From: Nocardia seriolae NBRC 15557
GTDB lineage: Bacteria > Actinomycetota > Actinomycetes > Mycobacteriales > Mycobacteriaceae
NCBI RefSeq assembly: GCF_007990715.1
Contig: NZ_BJWY01000028.1
Span: 1 to 61,816 of the forward strand
Direction: 5' to 3'
Length of the DNA stretch: 61,816 bases
The notes beneath the pieces were generated by a model. It did no database searches. It saw only the letters and a list, made by a program, of their open reading frames with translations, and was not told the origin of the DNA. Position numbers and translations under genes: made by a program. This document shows positions 37,701-46,776 of this stretch, in pieces. Positions within the stretch are counted from its first letter, which is position 1. Each line of letters opens with the position of its first letter.

Positions 37701-37906
37701 GAACTCTCCTATGGGGACCTTGTTTCAACCCGTGACGGCGTACCGCTCGATGCCTGTCAACGCCGGTCGGCGGGCGACTATTCCCCATCCTACGCGGCGC
37801 GTATTCTCCGGAAGCCCCAGGTTGTGGAGTCGCTGACAGATAGCTGATGAGGTGTGCGACACAACAATCAGGCGGACCAGGATTTTCCGGGAGGCATGCC
37901 ATCGAA

Positions 37907-37912
37907 TAGCCT
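37907..37912 (+). promoter_or_regulatory. Leaderless promoter -10 box of DUF3043 gene
   Basis: TAGCCT lies 7 nt before GTG 37920, which decides the start over the upstream ATG 37896 and GTG 37854. Confidence 0.55.
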
Positions 37913-37919
37913 GGTCGGC

Positions 37920-38567
37920 GTGAAGTTCCTGCGCCGTGGCGAGTCCACCCCCACCTCCGACAGCTCCAGCACCGACGCCGGTGCCGTGGTGGAGGACAAG
38001 ACCGTCACCCTGGGTAAGGGCCGCCCGACCCCCAAGCGACGCGAGGCCGAGGCCCGCAAGCGCGGTCCGGTGGCGCCCGCGCCGAAGACCGCCAAGGAGG
38101 CCCGCGCCCGCCGCAAGGCGCTGCGCGGTTCCAAGGCCGAGCGCAAGGCCGATTCGGCCCAGCGTCGCGCCGATGTGCAGGATCGCCGCGCCCGCATGCT
38201 CGCGGGCGATGAGCAGTACCTGCTCCCGCGCGACAAGGGCCCGGTCAAGAGCTACGTGCGCGACATCGTGGACGCGCGCCGCAATCTGCTCGGGCTGTTC
38301 ATGCCGCTGGCGCTGGTGCTGATCCTGAGCATGATCCTGTCCCCGGCGCTGCAGGCGATCGTGACGCTGGCCATGCTGGTGATGATGCTGTTCATGATCA
38401 TCGAGGGCGTCGTCCTCGGGCGCATCGTGAACAAGCGGGTCCGGGAGCGCTTCCCGGATGCCGCCGATTCCTCGTTCTCGCTGGGCTGGTACGCGTTCGT
38501 GCGCGCCTCGCAGGTGCGCCGGATGCGCGCGCCCAAGCCGAAGGTGAGCGCGGGCGACGCGGTCTAG
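37920..38567 (+). CDS. DUF3043 membrane protein
   Basis: 215 aa from leaderless GTG 37920 (VKFLRRGES). Very basic N-terminal 90 residues (GRPTPKRREAEARKRG, EARARRKALRGSKAERK) are the DUF3043 hallmark, followed by LPRDKGPVKSYVRDIVDARR and two membrane helices (LLGLFMPLALVLILSMIL; IVTLAMLVMMLFMIIEGVVL). Counterpart of Rv2206. Function unknown; conserved in Actinobacteria next to erpA. Confidence 0.9.
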   Translation: MKFLRRGESTPTSDSSSTDAGAVVEDKTVTLGKGRPTPKRREAEARKRGPVAPAPKTAKEARARRKALRGSKAERKADSAQRRADVQDRRARMLAGDEQYLLPRDKGPVKSYVRDIVDARRNLLGLFMPLALVLILSMILSPALQAIVTLAMLVMMLFMIIEGVVLGRIVNKRVRERFPDAADSSFSLGWYAFVRASQVRRMRAPKPKVSAGDAV

Positions 38568-38647
38568 TCGGCCGGGCATCCGCCACCGTCGGCGCTGACG
38601 GCTCGGATGCTCCCGGTTCGGCCGGATTCGCTGTCCGGATATCTTTG

Positions 38648-38699
38648 CCTGACGGGCGGATTCGGGCCTCTGTCGAGGGGCCTCGAACCGCCCGTCAGG
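38648..38699. terminator. Bidirectional hairpin between convergent genes
   Basis: 12-bp perfect outer stem CCTGACGGGCGG / CCGCCCGTCAGG with an imperfect inner stem (GGCCTC / GAGGGGCC). It covers the stop of the minus-strand small gene. Confidence 0.7.
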
Positions 38700-38919
38700 C
38701 GTGTTCGCGGTAGCTGCGCAGGGCCAGGATCTCGAGGGACGCGCGGTCGCGGTCGCGGTCGATGACATTCGTGGAACCGGCCAATTCCCAGCTGGTTTCG
38801 CGGTGGAAGGGGACGGTTCGGCCGACCGCGGCCAGCAGGGTGACGAATCGACGGAACATGGTGACTGCTTCGGTGGTGCCGGTCGTGGTGTGGAAGCGGC
38901 CGGGGGTGATGGCGGTCAT
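38695..38919 (-). CDS. Small hypothetical protein, 74 aa
   Basis: ATG 38919 lies in an ATGA overlap with the preceding 40-aa membrane peptide gene. Soluble, basic, with DRDRDRASLEILALRSYREHA at the end; no family recognised. The overlap with the upstream small gene supports it being real. Confidence 0.55.
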   Translation of the reverse strand: MTAITPGRFHTTTGTTEAVTMFRRFVTLLAAVGRTVPFHRETSWELAGSTNVIDRDRDRASLEILALRSYREHA

Positions 38920-39038
38920 GCGCGGGCCTCGCCTTCATCGATGGGGTCGGTGGGGTCTCCGGCCATGAGGCCGAAGGTCAGGGTGCCGAGCACCGCCATG
39001 GCGGTTCCGGCTGCGACGATTGCGGACAGTGCGTACAT
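38916..39038 (-). CDS. 40-aa membrane peptide
   Basis: ATG 39038, MYALSAIVAAGTAMAVLG then TLTFGLMAGDPTDPIDEG: one hydrophobic helix and an acidic tail. Too short for most gene callers. Coupled to the 74-aa gene by a 4-nt overlap and divergent from the GlxA-type regulator, which may control it. Confidence 0.55.
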   Translation of the reverse strand: MYALSAIVAAGTAMAVLGTLTFGLMAGDPTDPIDEGEARA

Positions 39039-39050
39039 GGCAGTAAGTTT

Positions 39051-39060
39051 TCTCTAGAGA
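39051..39060. promoter_or_regulatory. Palindrome in the glxA divergent promoter region
   Basis: TCTCTAGAGA, a perfect 10-bp palindrome midway between the 40-aa gene and the regulator; a candidate operator. Confidence 0.3.
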
Positions 39061-39124
39061 AGATGCCGCCAACAGTGGCTGTTCTGACATAGTTCGCAAA
39101 TATTCGGCCAGATGGGATCGGAAC

Positions 39125-40096
39125 ATGCTCTCGAAGGTCGCCGTGGTACTCAACGACAATCTCGCCATGTTCGAATTCGGCGTGGTCTGCGAGGTTTTCG
39201 GCCTCGACCGGACCGCCGACGGACTGCCCGCCTTCGACTTCCGGGTCTGCGGGGTGACACCCGGGAAACCGTTGAAGGCCAGCTCACCGGGCCTTCAGGT
39301 GACGCCGGATTACGGGCTGGAGGCGCTGCGCGGCGCCGATCTGGTTGCCATCCCGGCCTTCCCGATCTATGCCGACCAGCCCATCGACCCGCGGATGATC
39401 GAAGCGGTCCAGGATGCGGCGCGGGCGGGAGCCACCGTGCTCACGGTGTGCTCGGGGGCCTTCCTGGCAAGGGAGGCCGGGCTGCTCGACGGGCGCAAAT
39501 GCACCACCCACTGGCGCTATGTCGACCTGCTGGCGGAGAAATTCCCGCAGGCCACCGTCGATCCCGATGTCCTGTTCGTGGACGAGGGCAACCTCATCAC
39601 CAGCGCGGGCACCGCGGCGGGCATCGACGCCTGCCTGCACCTGGTGCGCCGCGAACTGGGCAGCAGCGTGGCCAATGCCATCGCCCGGCGCATGGTGGTG
39701 CCGCCGCAGCGTGACGGCGGGCAGCGGCAGTTCATCGAGCGGCCCGTGGTGGATTGCAGTTCCGAGGGGCTCAGCGACACCCTGCACTGGATGGGCGAGC
39801 ATCTCGAGGTTCCGCACACGGTCGAATCCCTGGCCGCCCGCAGTTCCATGTCCACCCGCACCTTCGCGCGCCGCTTCGCCGCCGAGACCGGGACGACGCC
39901 GGTGAAATGGCTGACCGGGCAGCGGGTGCTGCTGGCCAAGCAGCTGCTCGAGGACACCGACATGGATCTCGAATCCCTGGCGCACCGTTGCGGATTCGGC
40001 TCGGGGGCGCTGCTGCGGCATCACTTCCAGCGGGTGGTGGGGATCGCGCCGGTCGAATACCGCAGGCGGTTCGGGGTGCGGGTGCCCTCGGCGTAG
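39125..40096 (+). CDS. GlxA-family AraC-type transcriptional regulator
   Basis: 323 aa. N-terminal DJ-1/PfpI-like domain (FEFGVVCEVFGLDR, LTVCSGAFLAREAGLLDGR with the nucleophile-elbow cysteine position, TSAGTAAGIDACLHLVRR), then two AraC helix-turn-helices (SSMSTRTFARRFAAETG; LAHRCGFGSGALLRHHFQR). Members usually sense small molecules such as amines, betaines or nucleobases and act as activators. Ligand unknown. Probable target: the divergent small-gene pair. Confidence 0.93.
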   Translation: MLSKVAVVLNDNLAMFEFGVVCEVFGLDRTADGLPAFDFRVCGVTPGKPLKASSPGLQVTPDYGLEALRGADLVAIPAFPIYADQPIDPRMIEAVQDAARAGATVLTVCSGAFLAREAGLLDGRKCTTHWRYVDLLAEKFPQATVDPDVLFVDEGNLITSAGTAAGIDACLHLVRRELGSSVANAIARRMVVPPQRDGGQRQFIERPVVDCSSEGLSDTLHWMGEHLEVPHTVESLAARSSMSTRTFARRFAAETGTTPVKWLTGQRVLLAKQLLEDTDMDLESLAHRCGFGSGALLRHHFQRVVGIAPVEYRRRFGVRVPSA

Positions 40097-40203
40097 CGGG
40101 CGTCGGCTCGGGTTCGGCGGCGACGGGATCGGTGGTGCCGAGAGATCCGTGCCCCCGAAACCGTGGTGCCGAAATCCGTACCGCCCCATTACGATGCGCA
40201 GTC

Positions 40204-40473
40204 GTGCGTTGGGGAGTGATGATCGCGGCGGTGCCGCTGGTGCTGCTGGTGGCCGGGACGACGGCGGGGTGCAAGGATCCGCGCAATCCGTCGGGGGAAT
40301 GCATTGTGGGCAGTGCGACGACCAACCACGACAAGCTGGTCTCCTGCTCGAAGCCGCACGACGGGAAGATCGTGGCGAGCGTGAATCACGAGTCGGAGTG
40401 TCCGCAGGGTACCGACTGGTCGTATGCCGCCAAGGACCTGAAGGTCATGTGCGTGCACAACGAGAAGGGCTGA
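40204..40473 (+). CDS. Small exported lipoprotein-like protein
   Basis: 89 aa from GTG 40204; a TACGAT -10 box (40190-40195) lies 8 nt upstream, so probably leaderless. Signal peptide with lipobox VAGTTAGC, then a 65-residue mature part with four further cysteines (ECIV, VSCSK, SECPQ, VMCVH). No known family. Confidence 0.7.
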   Translation: MRWGVMIAAVPLVLLVAGTTAGCKDPRNPSGECIVGSATTNHDKLVSCSKPHDGKIVASVNHESECPQGTDWSYAAKDLKVMCVHNEKG

Positions 40474-40548
40474 GGGTCCGCGGGGCCGTCGCGGCCGATG
40501 ACCGTGCCTGATCGGCCGGAGGACCCGTGCAATTGATACCGTGCTGAC

Positions 40549-42516
40549 GTGTCGCACACTGCTCAGACAACCGATCGGCCGCTGCGGACCCTGGTGCTCG
40601 GTGGCGCCCGGTCCGGCAAGTCGGCTTTCGCCGAACAGTTGGTCGCGTCGGAGGCGGTGCGGTATGTGGCCACCGCGGTGGTCGATCCCGCCGACGCCGA
40701 CTTCGCCGAACGCATTGCGGCGCATCGGGCCCGGCGGCCCGCGGCCTGGACGATCGTGGAGGGCGACCCGGTCGCCGCGCTGTCCGACGCCACCCCCGTC
40801 ACCCTGGTCGACGATCTGGGCACCTGGCTGACCGCGCGGCTCGACGCCCGCGCCGCCTGGGAGTCGCCGCGCGGCATCGTCGGCCCGGACATCGACGCAC
40901 TCGTCGCCGCCGTCGCCGGATACGGCGAGCGTCTCATCATCGTGAGCCCCGAGGTCGGGTTGGGCGTCATCCCCGCCACCGCCTCCGGTCGCCTCTTCCG
41001 TGACGAGATCGGCACCCTGAACCAGCGCCTCGCCGAGGTCTGCGACGAGGTCTTCCTGGTGGTCGCCGGTCAGGCCCTCCAGGTCAAGCCGGACCGCGCC
41101 ATCGCGTCCGCCGCCGCTCTCTCCGACGCCGCCACGTCGCCGGTCGCCGTGGCCACTTCGACCCATTCGGCGGCCAGCGCAGCGGATCGGGTTGTGGCGC
41201 AGGCAGGCTCGACCGCCGCCGCGACCTCGGTGACTGGGGAGGCCGCCGGCGATTCGGGGATCGCGACGGGCGGCGCCGACGCCGGTGCGGAGCTCGGCAT
41301 GACCGGGGCGATGACGGCCGCGGCGTCGGGTGCGGCCTCGGCGGATGTGGCCGGTGGTGCGGGCGTTGAGGATTCGACTGCCGATGCCGCCGGAGCGGCG
41401 TCGGACGCCTCGGCCGTGGCGGTGGACGGGCCGCGACTGAGCAAGCCGGTGCGGATTTCGTTCGGGCCGGTGGCGGGGCCGGATGCCGCGGTGCGGGCGG
41501 CCGCCGAGGAGCGGCAGTCGCAGTTGACGAAGCCCGCGGGGGCGTTGGGGCGGCTGGAGAAGCTGGCCAATTGGGTGGCGGCCTGCCAGGGGGTGTGTCC
41601 GCCCAAGCAGTTCGAGCGGGCCCGGGTGGTGGTGTTCGCGGCCGATCACGGGGTGGCGCAGCACGGGGTGTCGGCCTATCCCAGCGAGGTGACCGCGCAG
41701 ATGGTCGCCAACTTCCTGCACGGCGGTGCCGCGGTGAATGTGCTGGCGCGCTTGGCCGATGCGAGTGTGCGGGTGGAGGACATCGCGGTGGCGGGGGAGA
41801 CCGCGCCCGAGATCTCACGGCACAAGGTGCGGCGCTCCAGCGGATCCATCGATCGCGAGGACGCGCTGTCCGAGGCCGAGGTGCAGGCGGCGCTGGCGGC
41901 CGGTGCGAGCATCGCAGACGAGGAAATCGATTCCGGCGCAGACCTTCTCATCGCCGGTGACATGGGCATCGGCAACACCACGCCCGCCACCGTGCTGATC
42001 GCGACCATCACCGACACCGAACCGGTGATCGCGGTCGGCCGCGGCACCGGCGTCGACGACGCGGGCTGGATTCGCAAGACCGCCGCCATCCGCGACGCCA
42101 TGTGGCGCGCTCGCCCGGTGGTCAAGGACCCGGTTGCCCTGCTGCGCACCGCCTCCGGCGCGGACTTCGCCGCCATGGCGGGCTTCCTGGCCCGCGCGGC
42201 CGCCCGCCGCACCCCGGTCATCCTCGACGGTGTCGTGGTCACCGCCGCGGCCCTGGTCGCCGACCAGCTCGCCCCCGGCGCCCGCGCCTGGTGGGTGGCG
42301 GGCCACCGCTCCAGCGAGCCCTCCCACACCATCGCCCTGCAACGCCTGGACCTCGAGCCGCTCGTCGACATGAGCATGCGCCTGGGCGAGGGCTCCGGCG
42401 CGGTCACCGCCCTCCCGCTGTTGCGCGCGGCGGTCGCCACCCTCGCGGAGATGGCCACCTTCGCCGAGGCCGGAGTCAGCACCGCCGACGCGGACACCGA
42501 ATCGGGCGGTGCGTGA
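40549..42516 (+). CDS. cobT: CobU-CobT fusion: adenosylcobinamide kinase/guanylyltransferase + DMB phosphoribosyltransferase
   Basis: 655 aa from leaderless GTG 40549 (TACCGT 6 nt upstream). Residues 1-185 are CobU: P-loop [28 protein letters not shown], and [20 protein letters not shown] low-complexity Ala/Gly/Thr-rich linker of about 110 residues follows, then Cob[50 protein letters not shown] and the catalytic glutamate region near the C-terminus (RLGEGSGAV). It would activate both adenosylcobinamide and lower ligand before CobS joins them. cobS follows 118 nt later. Confidence 0.95.
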   Translation: MSHTAQTTDRPLRTLVLGGARSGKSAFAEQLVASEAVRYVATAVVDPADADFAERIAAHRARRPAAWTIVEGDPVAALSDATPVTLVDDLGTWLTARLDARAAWESPRGIVGPDIDALVAAVAGYGERLIIVSPEVGLGVIPATASGRLFRDEIGTLNQRLAEVCDEVFLVVAGQALQVKPDRAIASAAALSDAATSPVAVATSTHSAASAADRVVAQAGSTAAATSVTGEAAGDSGIATGGADAGAELGMTGAMTAAASGAASADVAGGAGVEDSTADAAGAASDASAVAVDGPRLSKPVRISFGPVAGPDAAVRAAAEERQSQLTKPAGALGRLEKLANWVAACQGVCPPKQFERARVVVFAADHGVAQHGVSAYPSEVTAQMVANFLHGGAAVNVLARLADASVRVEDIAVAGETAPEISRHKVRRSSGSIDREDALSEAEVQAALAAGASIADEEIDSGADLLIAGDMGIGNTTPATVLIATITDTEPVIAVGRGTGVDDAGWIRKTAAIRDAMWRARPVVKDPVALLRTASGADFAAMAGFLARAAARRTPVILDGVVVTAAALVADQLAPGARAWWVAGHRSSEPSHTIALQRLDLEPLVDMSMRLGEGSGAVTALPLLRAAVATLAEMATFAEAGVSTADADTESGGA

Positions 42517-42634
42517 CTCGCCCGCACTCGCACCGACCCCTCTCCAATAGCGGACGGCCGACCCACGGCCCAGGAGTCGTCACGTTCATGCACCCGGTCG
42601 AGCGTTCCCGGTTCCGGCGGAGCGGGGTGGCGGC

Positions 42635-43381
42635 GTGAACGGGGTGCGATTGGCCGTTTCGTGGCTGACGGTGCTACCGGTGCGAGGACCGGACACGGTC
42701 GATCGGCCGATCGCGGGGCGGGCTATCGGATGGGCACCGTTGGTGGGGGTGCTGCTCGGCGGTGGGGCCGCCGGATTGCTGTGGGGGCTGGGGGAATTGG
42801 GGGCCTCGTGGTTGCTGGCCGGGTTCGTCGTGGTGTGCGGGCTGGCGTTGATCACCCGGGGAATGCACATCGACGGGCTGGCCGACACGATGGACGGGCT
42901 CGGGAGTTACGGGCCGCCGGAGCGGGCCCGGGAGATCATGAAGAGCGGCGGGGCCGGGCCGTTCGGAGTCGCGGCGCTGGTCTTCGCGATTGGGGTGCAG
43001 GCGGTTTCGTTCGCGGCGCTGGCGGGGGCCGGGCGATGGGTGGCCGTGGTGACGGCGATCGCCGTCGGGCGGGTTGCGGTCGTGCTGGCCTGTCGGCGTG
43101 GGGTCGAGGCGGCTCCGGGGGCCGGGTTCGGGGCGCTGGTGGCAGGTACCCAGGGTCCGGCCATAGGGGTGGCGTGGGCCGGGATTGCCTGCGTGGCGGG
43201 GATATTCGCGGTGGACAACCGGTGGCAGGGGCCACTGGCGGTTCTCCTCGCGCTGGCGGCCGCGGTCGCGGTGGTTCGCCACTGTGTGCGGCGATTCGGC
43301 GGACTCAACGGCGATGTGCTCGGTGCCGCACTCGAATTGAGCGTCACGATCGCCGCGGCGGCGCTGTCGTTCACCCGCTGA
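42635..43381 (+). CDS. cobS: Adenosylcobinamide-GDP ribazoletransferase (cobalamin synthase)
   Basis: 248 aa from GTG 42635. Multi-spanning membrane enzyme joining adenosylcobinamide-GDP with alpha-ribazole (phosphate) to give cobalamin. The signature GMHIDGLADTMDGLGSYG and the following IMKSGGAGPFGVAALV loop, rich in acidic residues for Mg binding, are intact; about six hydrophobic segments. Downstream of the CobU-CobT fusion, consistent with a late B12 cluster. Confidence 0.95.
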   Translation: MNGVRLAVSWLTVLPVRGPDTVDRPIAGRAIGWAPLVGVLLGGGAAGLLWGLGELGASWLLAGFVVVCGLALITRGMHIDGLADTMDGLGSYGPPERAREIMKSGGAGPFGVAALVFAIGVQAVSFAALAGAGRWVAVVTAIAVGRVAVVLACRRGVEAAPGAGFGALVAGTQGPAIGVAWAGIACVAGIFAVDNRWQGPLAVLLALAAAVAVVRHCVRRFGGLNGDVLGAALELSVTIAAAALSFTR

Positions 43382-43562
43382 AGTCAGCGTCGGCCCGCGG
43401 TGTGATCCGGGTCGGCTCCGGATTCGCCGACCGGCGGAAACCGTTCTGCCCCAAGGGCTGACGGATCACCCGGAAACCTCGGAGTGTCTCCTGGCGGCAC
43501 GCCGCAGGGGTAGCAGAATATTTGCTGGTGCAATCCGACCGACCAGTGGCGGCGAATACTCC

Positions 43563-44394
43563 GTGATCGTAACTGCCTTGGCCCGGAAATGGAGTCGCGG
43601 AATGCTCGGAGTTCTGTGGCAGCTGGGTGTGCTCGTGCTGTTCGTGGTGGTGGCGGTGGGGGTTTTCGTGCTGGGGGATCGGTTGCGGCCGAAATCGTGG
43701 CGGCACAACGACGATGCCGGGGCGGGGCACATGACGCTGGACATGGTGAACGGCGATCGTGGCGTTCGTGGTGGTGATCCTGTGGCAGCAGTACGACACC
43801 TCGCACGCGCACACGGCGTCGGAGGGCAAGGCGCTGGTGAGCGTTTACGAGACCGTCAATGACATGCCCGAGCCGGCGCGCGGCCAGATCCAGGGGCTGG
43901 TCGAGGACTACACGAAACAGGTTGTGGGCCAGGAGTGGGAGGTGATGGACGAGCAGCGGCGGCTCAGCCCGGCCACCCTGGCCACCCTGGACGATCTGCG
44001 CGAGGCGGTGGCGGCCGCGCCCGCGACCAGCGCCGAGGACACGGCCACCCAGGACAAGGCGATGACCGGCGTGGACGCCATCGTGGAGGCGCGCTACGAC
44101 CGCGGCCTGGACGCGGGCTATCGACTGCCCGTATTCCTTTACGTCGCACTGTGGTTTGCGACCATCATGCTGCTGCTCGGCACGGTGTTCTCCGGCATTC
44201 TGGTGACCAAGCGCAGCATTCTCATGACCGGCCTGTTCGGCCTGGTGATCGGCGCGGTGATCGTGGCCGTCTACCAACTGGATCGCCCCTTCTCTGGCGG
44301 CAACCACGTCGCCAAGGACGCCTACCAGCTGGCCCTGGCCCGATTCGAGCATCTCACCTCCCCATCCCCGGCGACCAGCGCCAGCCCGCGCTGA
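43563..44394 (+). pseudogene. DUF4239 (bestrophin-like) membrane protein, frameshifted
   Basis: The first frame (GTG 43563 or ATG 43602) encodes a helix (LWQLGVLVLFVVVAVGVFVL) up to LDMVN; the rest of the protein, from VAFVVVILWQQYDTSH to the two C-terminal helices, lies in another frame. Dropping one G at 43752 joins them as DMVNAIVAFVVVILW, the normal DUF4239 sequence. Full length would be about 276 aa with four helices. Real indel or sequencing error; unknown function. Confidence 0.8.
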
Positions 44395-44566
44395 GCCGAG
44401 GTCCCGGCGCGCCGGGACTCGCTCCGGCGTCCGTGTGGAGGTCCGCGTGCGACACCCGGCGCAGGTCGCATCCGGCACCGGGCATTCGACACCATCCGCA
44501 CGCGGCACGCAGGAGCGCTACCCACACCTCGCGTGCCGACATCCGCACCAGGCATTCGGAGGAAGC

Positions 44567-45259
44567 GTGAACCGAACTCGCACGGCGGCACGGGGTTTCG
44601 CGGTGGCGACGGCGGTCCCGCTGGCCGCCGCACTACTCGCCCTGCGACCCGACCCGGCCGCCGCCGACCCGGCTCCACCGCCCATCGGTGAGTCCTTCAG
44701 CGCCACTGCCGAATCCGACGTGACCCCCGGCCCGATCGACACTGCCGCCGGGCCGATCAATGGCCCCGGCGGGCCGGTCGACGCTCCCGCCGGTCTGCCC
44801 GACACGCTTACCGGTCCGATTGCCGCGTCCGCTGGCTCGATCGACACACCCACCGGCACGACGATCGGGACCGATGCCGCGGCCTTCGTGATGATCGTGG
44901 CCGCGTCATTCGGTATCGCGCGGATCGTCGAGCAGAACCTGGTGACCGTGGATCCGGGCGTGATCGAGGCGGCCCGGTCGATGGGTGCCGGCCCGTTGCG
45001 GATCATTCGCACGCTCCTGATTCCGGAAGCATTGGGGCCCTTGGTGCTCGGCTACACCTTCGTGGTGATCGCCATCGTCGATATGTCGGCCAAGGCAGGC
45101 ACGGTCGGCGGCGGCGGGCTGGGCGACTTCGCCCTCGTCTACGGCTATCAGCGCTTCGACTGGCAGGTCACCCTGGTGGCGACGCTGATCATCATCTCCG
45201 GGGTACAGGGCATCCAGTTCCTCGGAAACTGGCTGGCGCGCAGGGTACTCCGACGCTGA
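44567..45259 (+). CDS. Chimeric protein: signal peptide + Gly/Pro/Thr repeats + C-terminal half of MetI permease
   Basis: 230 aa from GTG 44567 (GGAGGA upstream). Residues 1-33 look like a signal peptide (FAVATAVPLAAALLALRP), 34-110 are pseudo-repeats (GPIDTAAGPINGPGGPV, SIDTPTG), and from about 110 the sequence is MetI: GTTIGTDAAAFVMIVAASFG, EAARSMGAGPLRIIRTLLIPEALG (the EAA loop) and KAGTVGGGGLGDFALVYGYQ. The first two helices of a normal MetI (methionine ABC permease) are missing. No metN or metQ gene is near. Either a degraded transporter that fused to a secretion signal or a repurposed protein. Confidence 0.65.
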   Translation: MNRTRTAARGFAVATAVPLAAALLALRPDPAAADPAPPPIGESFSATAESDVTPGPIDTAAGPINGPGGPVDAPAGLPDTLTGPIAASAGSIDTPTGTTIGTDAAAFVMIVAASFGIARIVEQNLVTVDPGVIEAARSMGAGPLRIIRTLLIPEALGPLVLGYTFVVIAIVDMSAKAGTVGGGGLGDFALVYGYQRFDWQVTLVATLIIISGVQGIQFLGNWLARRVLRR

Positions 45260-45284
45260 TCGGCGACTGCGACGCCGATCGATC

Positions 45285-45312
45285 GGGCCCCGGCAGCAGG
45301 GTGCCGGGGCCC
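45285..45312 (+). terminator. Hairpin terminator after the MetI-like gene
   Basis: Perfect 11-bp stem GGGCCCCGGCA / TGCCGGGGCCC with a 6-nt loop. Confidence 0.75.
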
Positions 45313-45410
45313 GCATCGGTTCGGGTCAACCCAGCCTCTCCAGCTCGGGAACCTGCGCGGCGATACAAACCGCCGGCCGCCGACACCCTGACCCGAACAC
45401 GAAATCCACA

Positions 45411-45450
45411 CGCCTGCCTTCCGTGCGAGTATCTCCGTGTAAGGCAGGCG
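45411..45450 (-). terminator. Hairpin downstream of the cold-shock gene
   Basis: 10-bp perfect arms CGCCTGCCTT (45411-45420) and AAGGCAGGCG (45441-45450) around a 20-nt loop, 26 nt past the stop of the minus-strand gene. Confidence 0.6.
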
Positions 45451-45475
45451 AAGCGATTTCGGCTGACGCCACTGG

Positions 45476-45811
45476 CTATTCGACCTCGGTCACGGTTCCG
45501 TCCGAGCCGATGTCCCAGGCACTCGAGGTTGATTCGGTCGACTTCGTCTCTGGCGCAGCAACGTCCGGCTGACCCGCAGCGGCCGCGCCATGTACTTCAA
45601 CATTCCAGACTCGGGTTGCGCGGAATGCGAACCCGTCCTGGTCGGCGGACTCGGCGTCGAACGTCACCGTCTGACCGGCCCGCAGGTAGCGCCAGCCCGC
45701 GCCAGGCAATGCCGTCCACGAGACCCGGCAGCCACCCGGAGCCGATGCCGAATCGATAATGCCCCATCCTGCTTCGGCGTCCCAGGTGCGCACTGTTCCC
45801 GTTGCTGCCAT
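45476..45811 (-). CDS. Cold-shock-domain protein with C-terminal extension
   Basis: 111 aa from ATG 45811 with AGGAG upstream; the longer upstream frame is antisense to vapB and rejected. Residues 4-70 match a CspA-type OB fold: GTVRTWDAEAGWGIIDS, RYLRAGQTVTFDAES, GFAFRATRVWNV. The RNP1 motif is weak (GWGIIDS instead of GFGFI) and RNP2 aromatic residues are few, so RNA binding may be altered. An acidic/Ser-Thr tail of 40 residues follows. Actinobacterial proteins of this sort are poorly studied. Confidence 0.7.
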   Translation of the reverse strand: MAATGTVRTWDAEAGWGIIDSASAPGGCRVSWTALPGAGWRYLRAGQTVTFDAESADQDGFAFRATRVWNVEVHGAAAAGQPDVAAPETKSTESTSSAWDIGSDGTVTEVE

Positions 45812-46041
45812 CGATCGCTCCTGTCGCGAGTTCCGGGAAGGCCGCCATCCGGCTGCGCCGAGCCCGCCTCCCACTATGCCGCCGACACCCAACCGACCAG
45901 TACGCAGAGTATTCCGACGACCCGCCGAACCGGCGCCGAACAACGCGTCCTGTCCATGCCGATCCTCCGCGACCCGACCCATCCTGACCGACTGACACTG
46001 ATCGCGGCCAGTGCCCGGAGGTACGTCCGCGATCTTCTTAT

Positions 46042-46065
46042 GGTTATGGCGGAGGTACCATAACC
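46042..46065. promoter_or_regulatory. vapBC operator (inverted repeat) overlapping the ribosome-binding site
   Basis: Perfect 8-bp arms GGTTATGG (46042-46049) and CCATAACC (46058-46065) with an 8-nt centre holding GGAGG, just before ATG 46068. Fits autorepression by a VapB-VapC complex; an RNA hairpin would also hide the ribosome-binding site. Confidence 0.65.
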
Positions 46066-46067
46066 GA

Positions 46068-46313
46068 ATGGCGCTGAAGAAGACGACTGTGATGGTCGAT
46101 GAGAACGACCTGGAGTTGATCAAACAGGCGGCCGCTCGGGAAGGGCGGCCGGAGTCGGAGCTATTCCGGGAGGCGTTCCACCTTGCGGCGGTTCGGAGTC
46201 GTCGCTGGCAAGAGGACTGGGACATTCCGGTCGTGGACTTCGGCCGGTCGATTACCGCCGAAGACGTTCATCGAACTGTCCGGAATGCGATCGCCGACGC
46301 TGAGGACCGGTGA
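46068..46313 (+). CDS. vapB: VapB-type antitoxin
   Basis: 81 aa. N-terminal ribbon-helix-helix (KKTTVMVDENDLELIKQAA) for DNA binding and a C-terminal tail (WQEDWDIPVVDFGRSI) that would wrap the toxin. Precedes the PIN toxin by 3 nt. Start ATG 46068 follows GGAGG inside the operator palindrome. Confidence 0.9.
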   Translation: MALKKTTVMVDENDLELIKQAAAREGRPESELFREAFHLAAVRSRRWQEDWDIPVVDFGRSITAEDVHRTVRNAIADAEDR

Positions 46314-46316
46314 GCG

Positions 46317-46751
46317 ATGATCCTGATCGGTGATACCTCCGGTCTCATCGCGGCGTTCAACCCCTCTGAACCTGATCACGGGGCTGCGCGCAAAGTCCTG
46401 CAACAGGCTGCCCTCACGGTGGTGTCACCGCTGGTGCTGCTCGAGGTCGAGCATGTGCTCACCCGGAATGTGAACCGCGAGGCAGCCTATGGGGTCAACG
46501 ACTGGTTGCTTGCACAGGAGCGGTCGGGGCGTATCGAGATCGCGGTGGTTTCGGTCGCTGTGCGGCGGGTCGCGCGGCGGATTCAAAACCGCTATGTCGC
46601 ACTGCGTTTGGATCTGACCGACGCGACGAATGTTGCGCTGGCCGAGCGATACGAGACCGTGGACGTGCTGACGCTCGATCGTCGAGACTTCCGCGCGGTC
46701 GCACCGCTGACGGCCCATGATGCCTTTCGCGTGCTGCCCGACGATCTTTGA
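46317..46751 (+). CDS. vapC: VapC-type PIN-domain ribonuclease toxin
   Basis: 144 aa. PIN acidic residues: GDTSGLIAAFNP (Asp near 6), the Glu in LLEVEHVLTR, and the Asp pair in RLDLTDATNVALAERY and LTLDRRDF. Mg-dependent endoribonuclease, commonly cutting tRNA or rRNA, held off by VapB. Hairpin follows at 46777. Confidence 0.92.
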   Translation: MILIGDTSGLIAAFNPSEPDHGAARKVLQQAALTVVSPLVLLEVEHVLTRNVNREAAYGVNDWLLAQERSGRIEIAVVSVAVRRVARRIQNRYVALRLDLTDATNVALAERYETVDVLTLDRRDFRAVAPLTAHDAFRVLPDDL

Positions 46752-46776
46752 CCGTCGCGGACACTCGAACCTGAGA

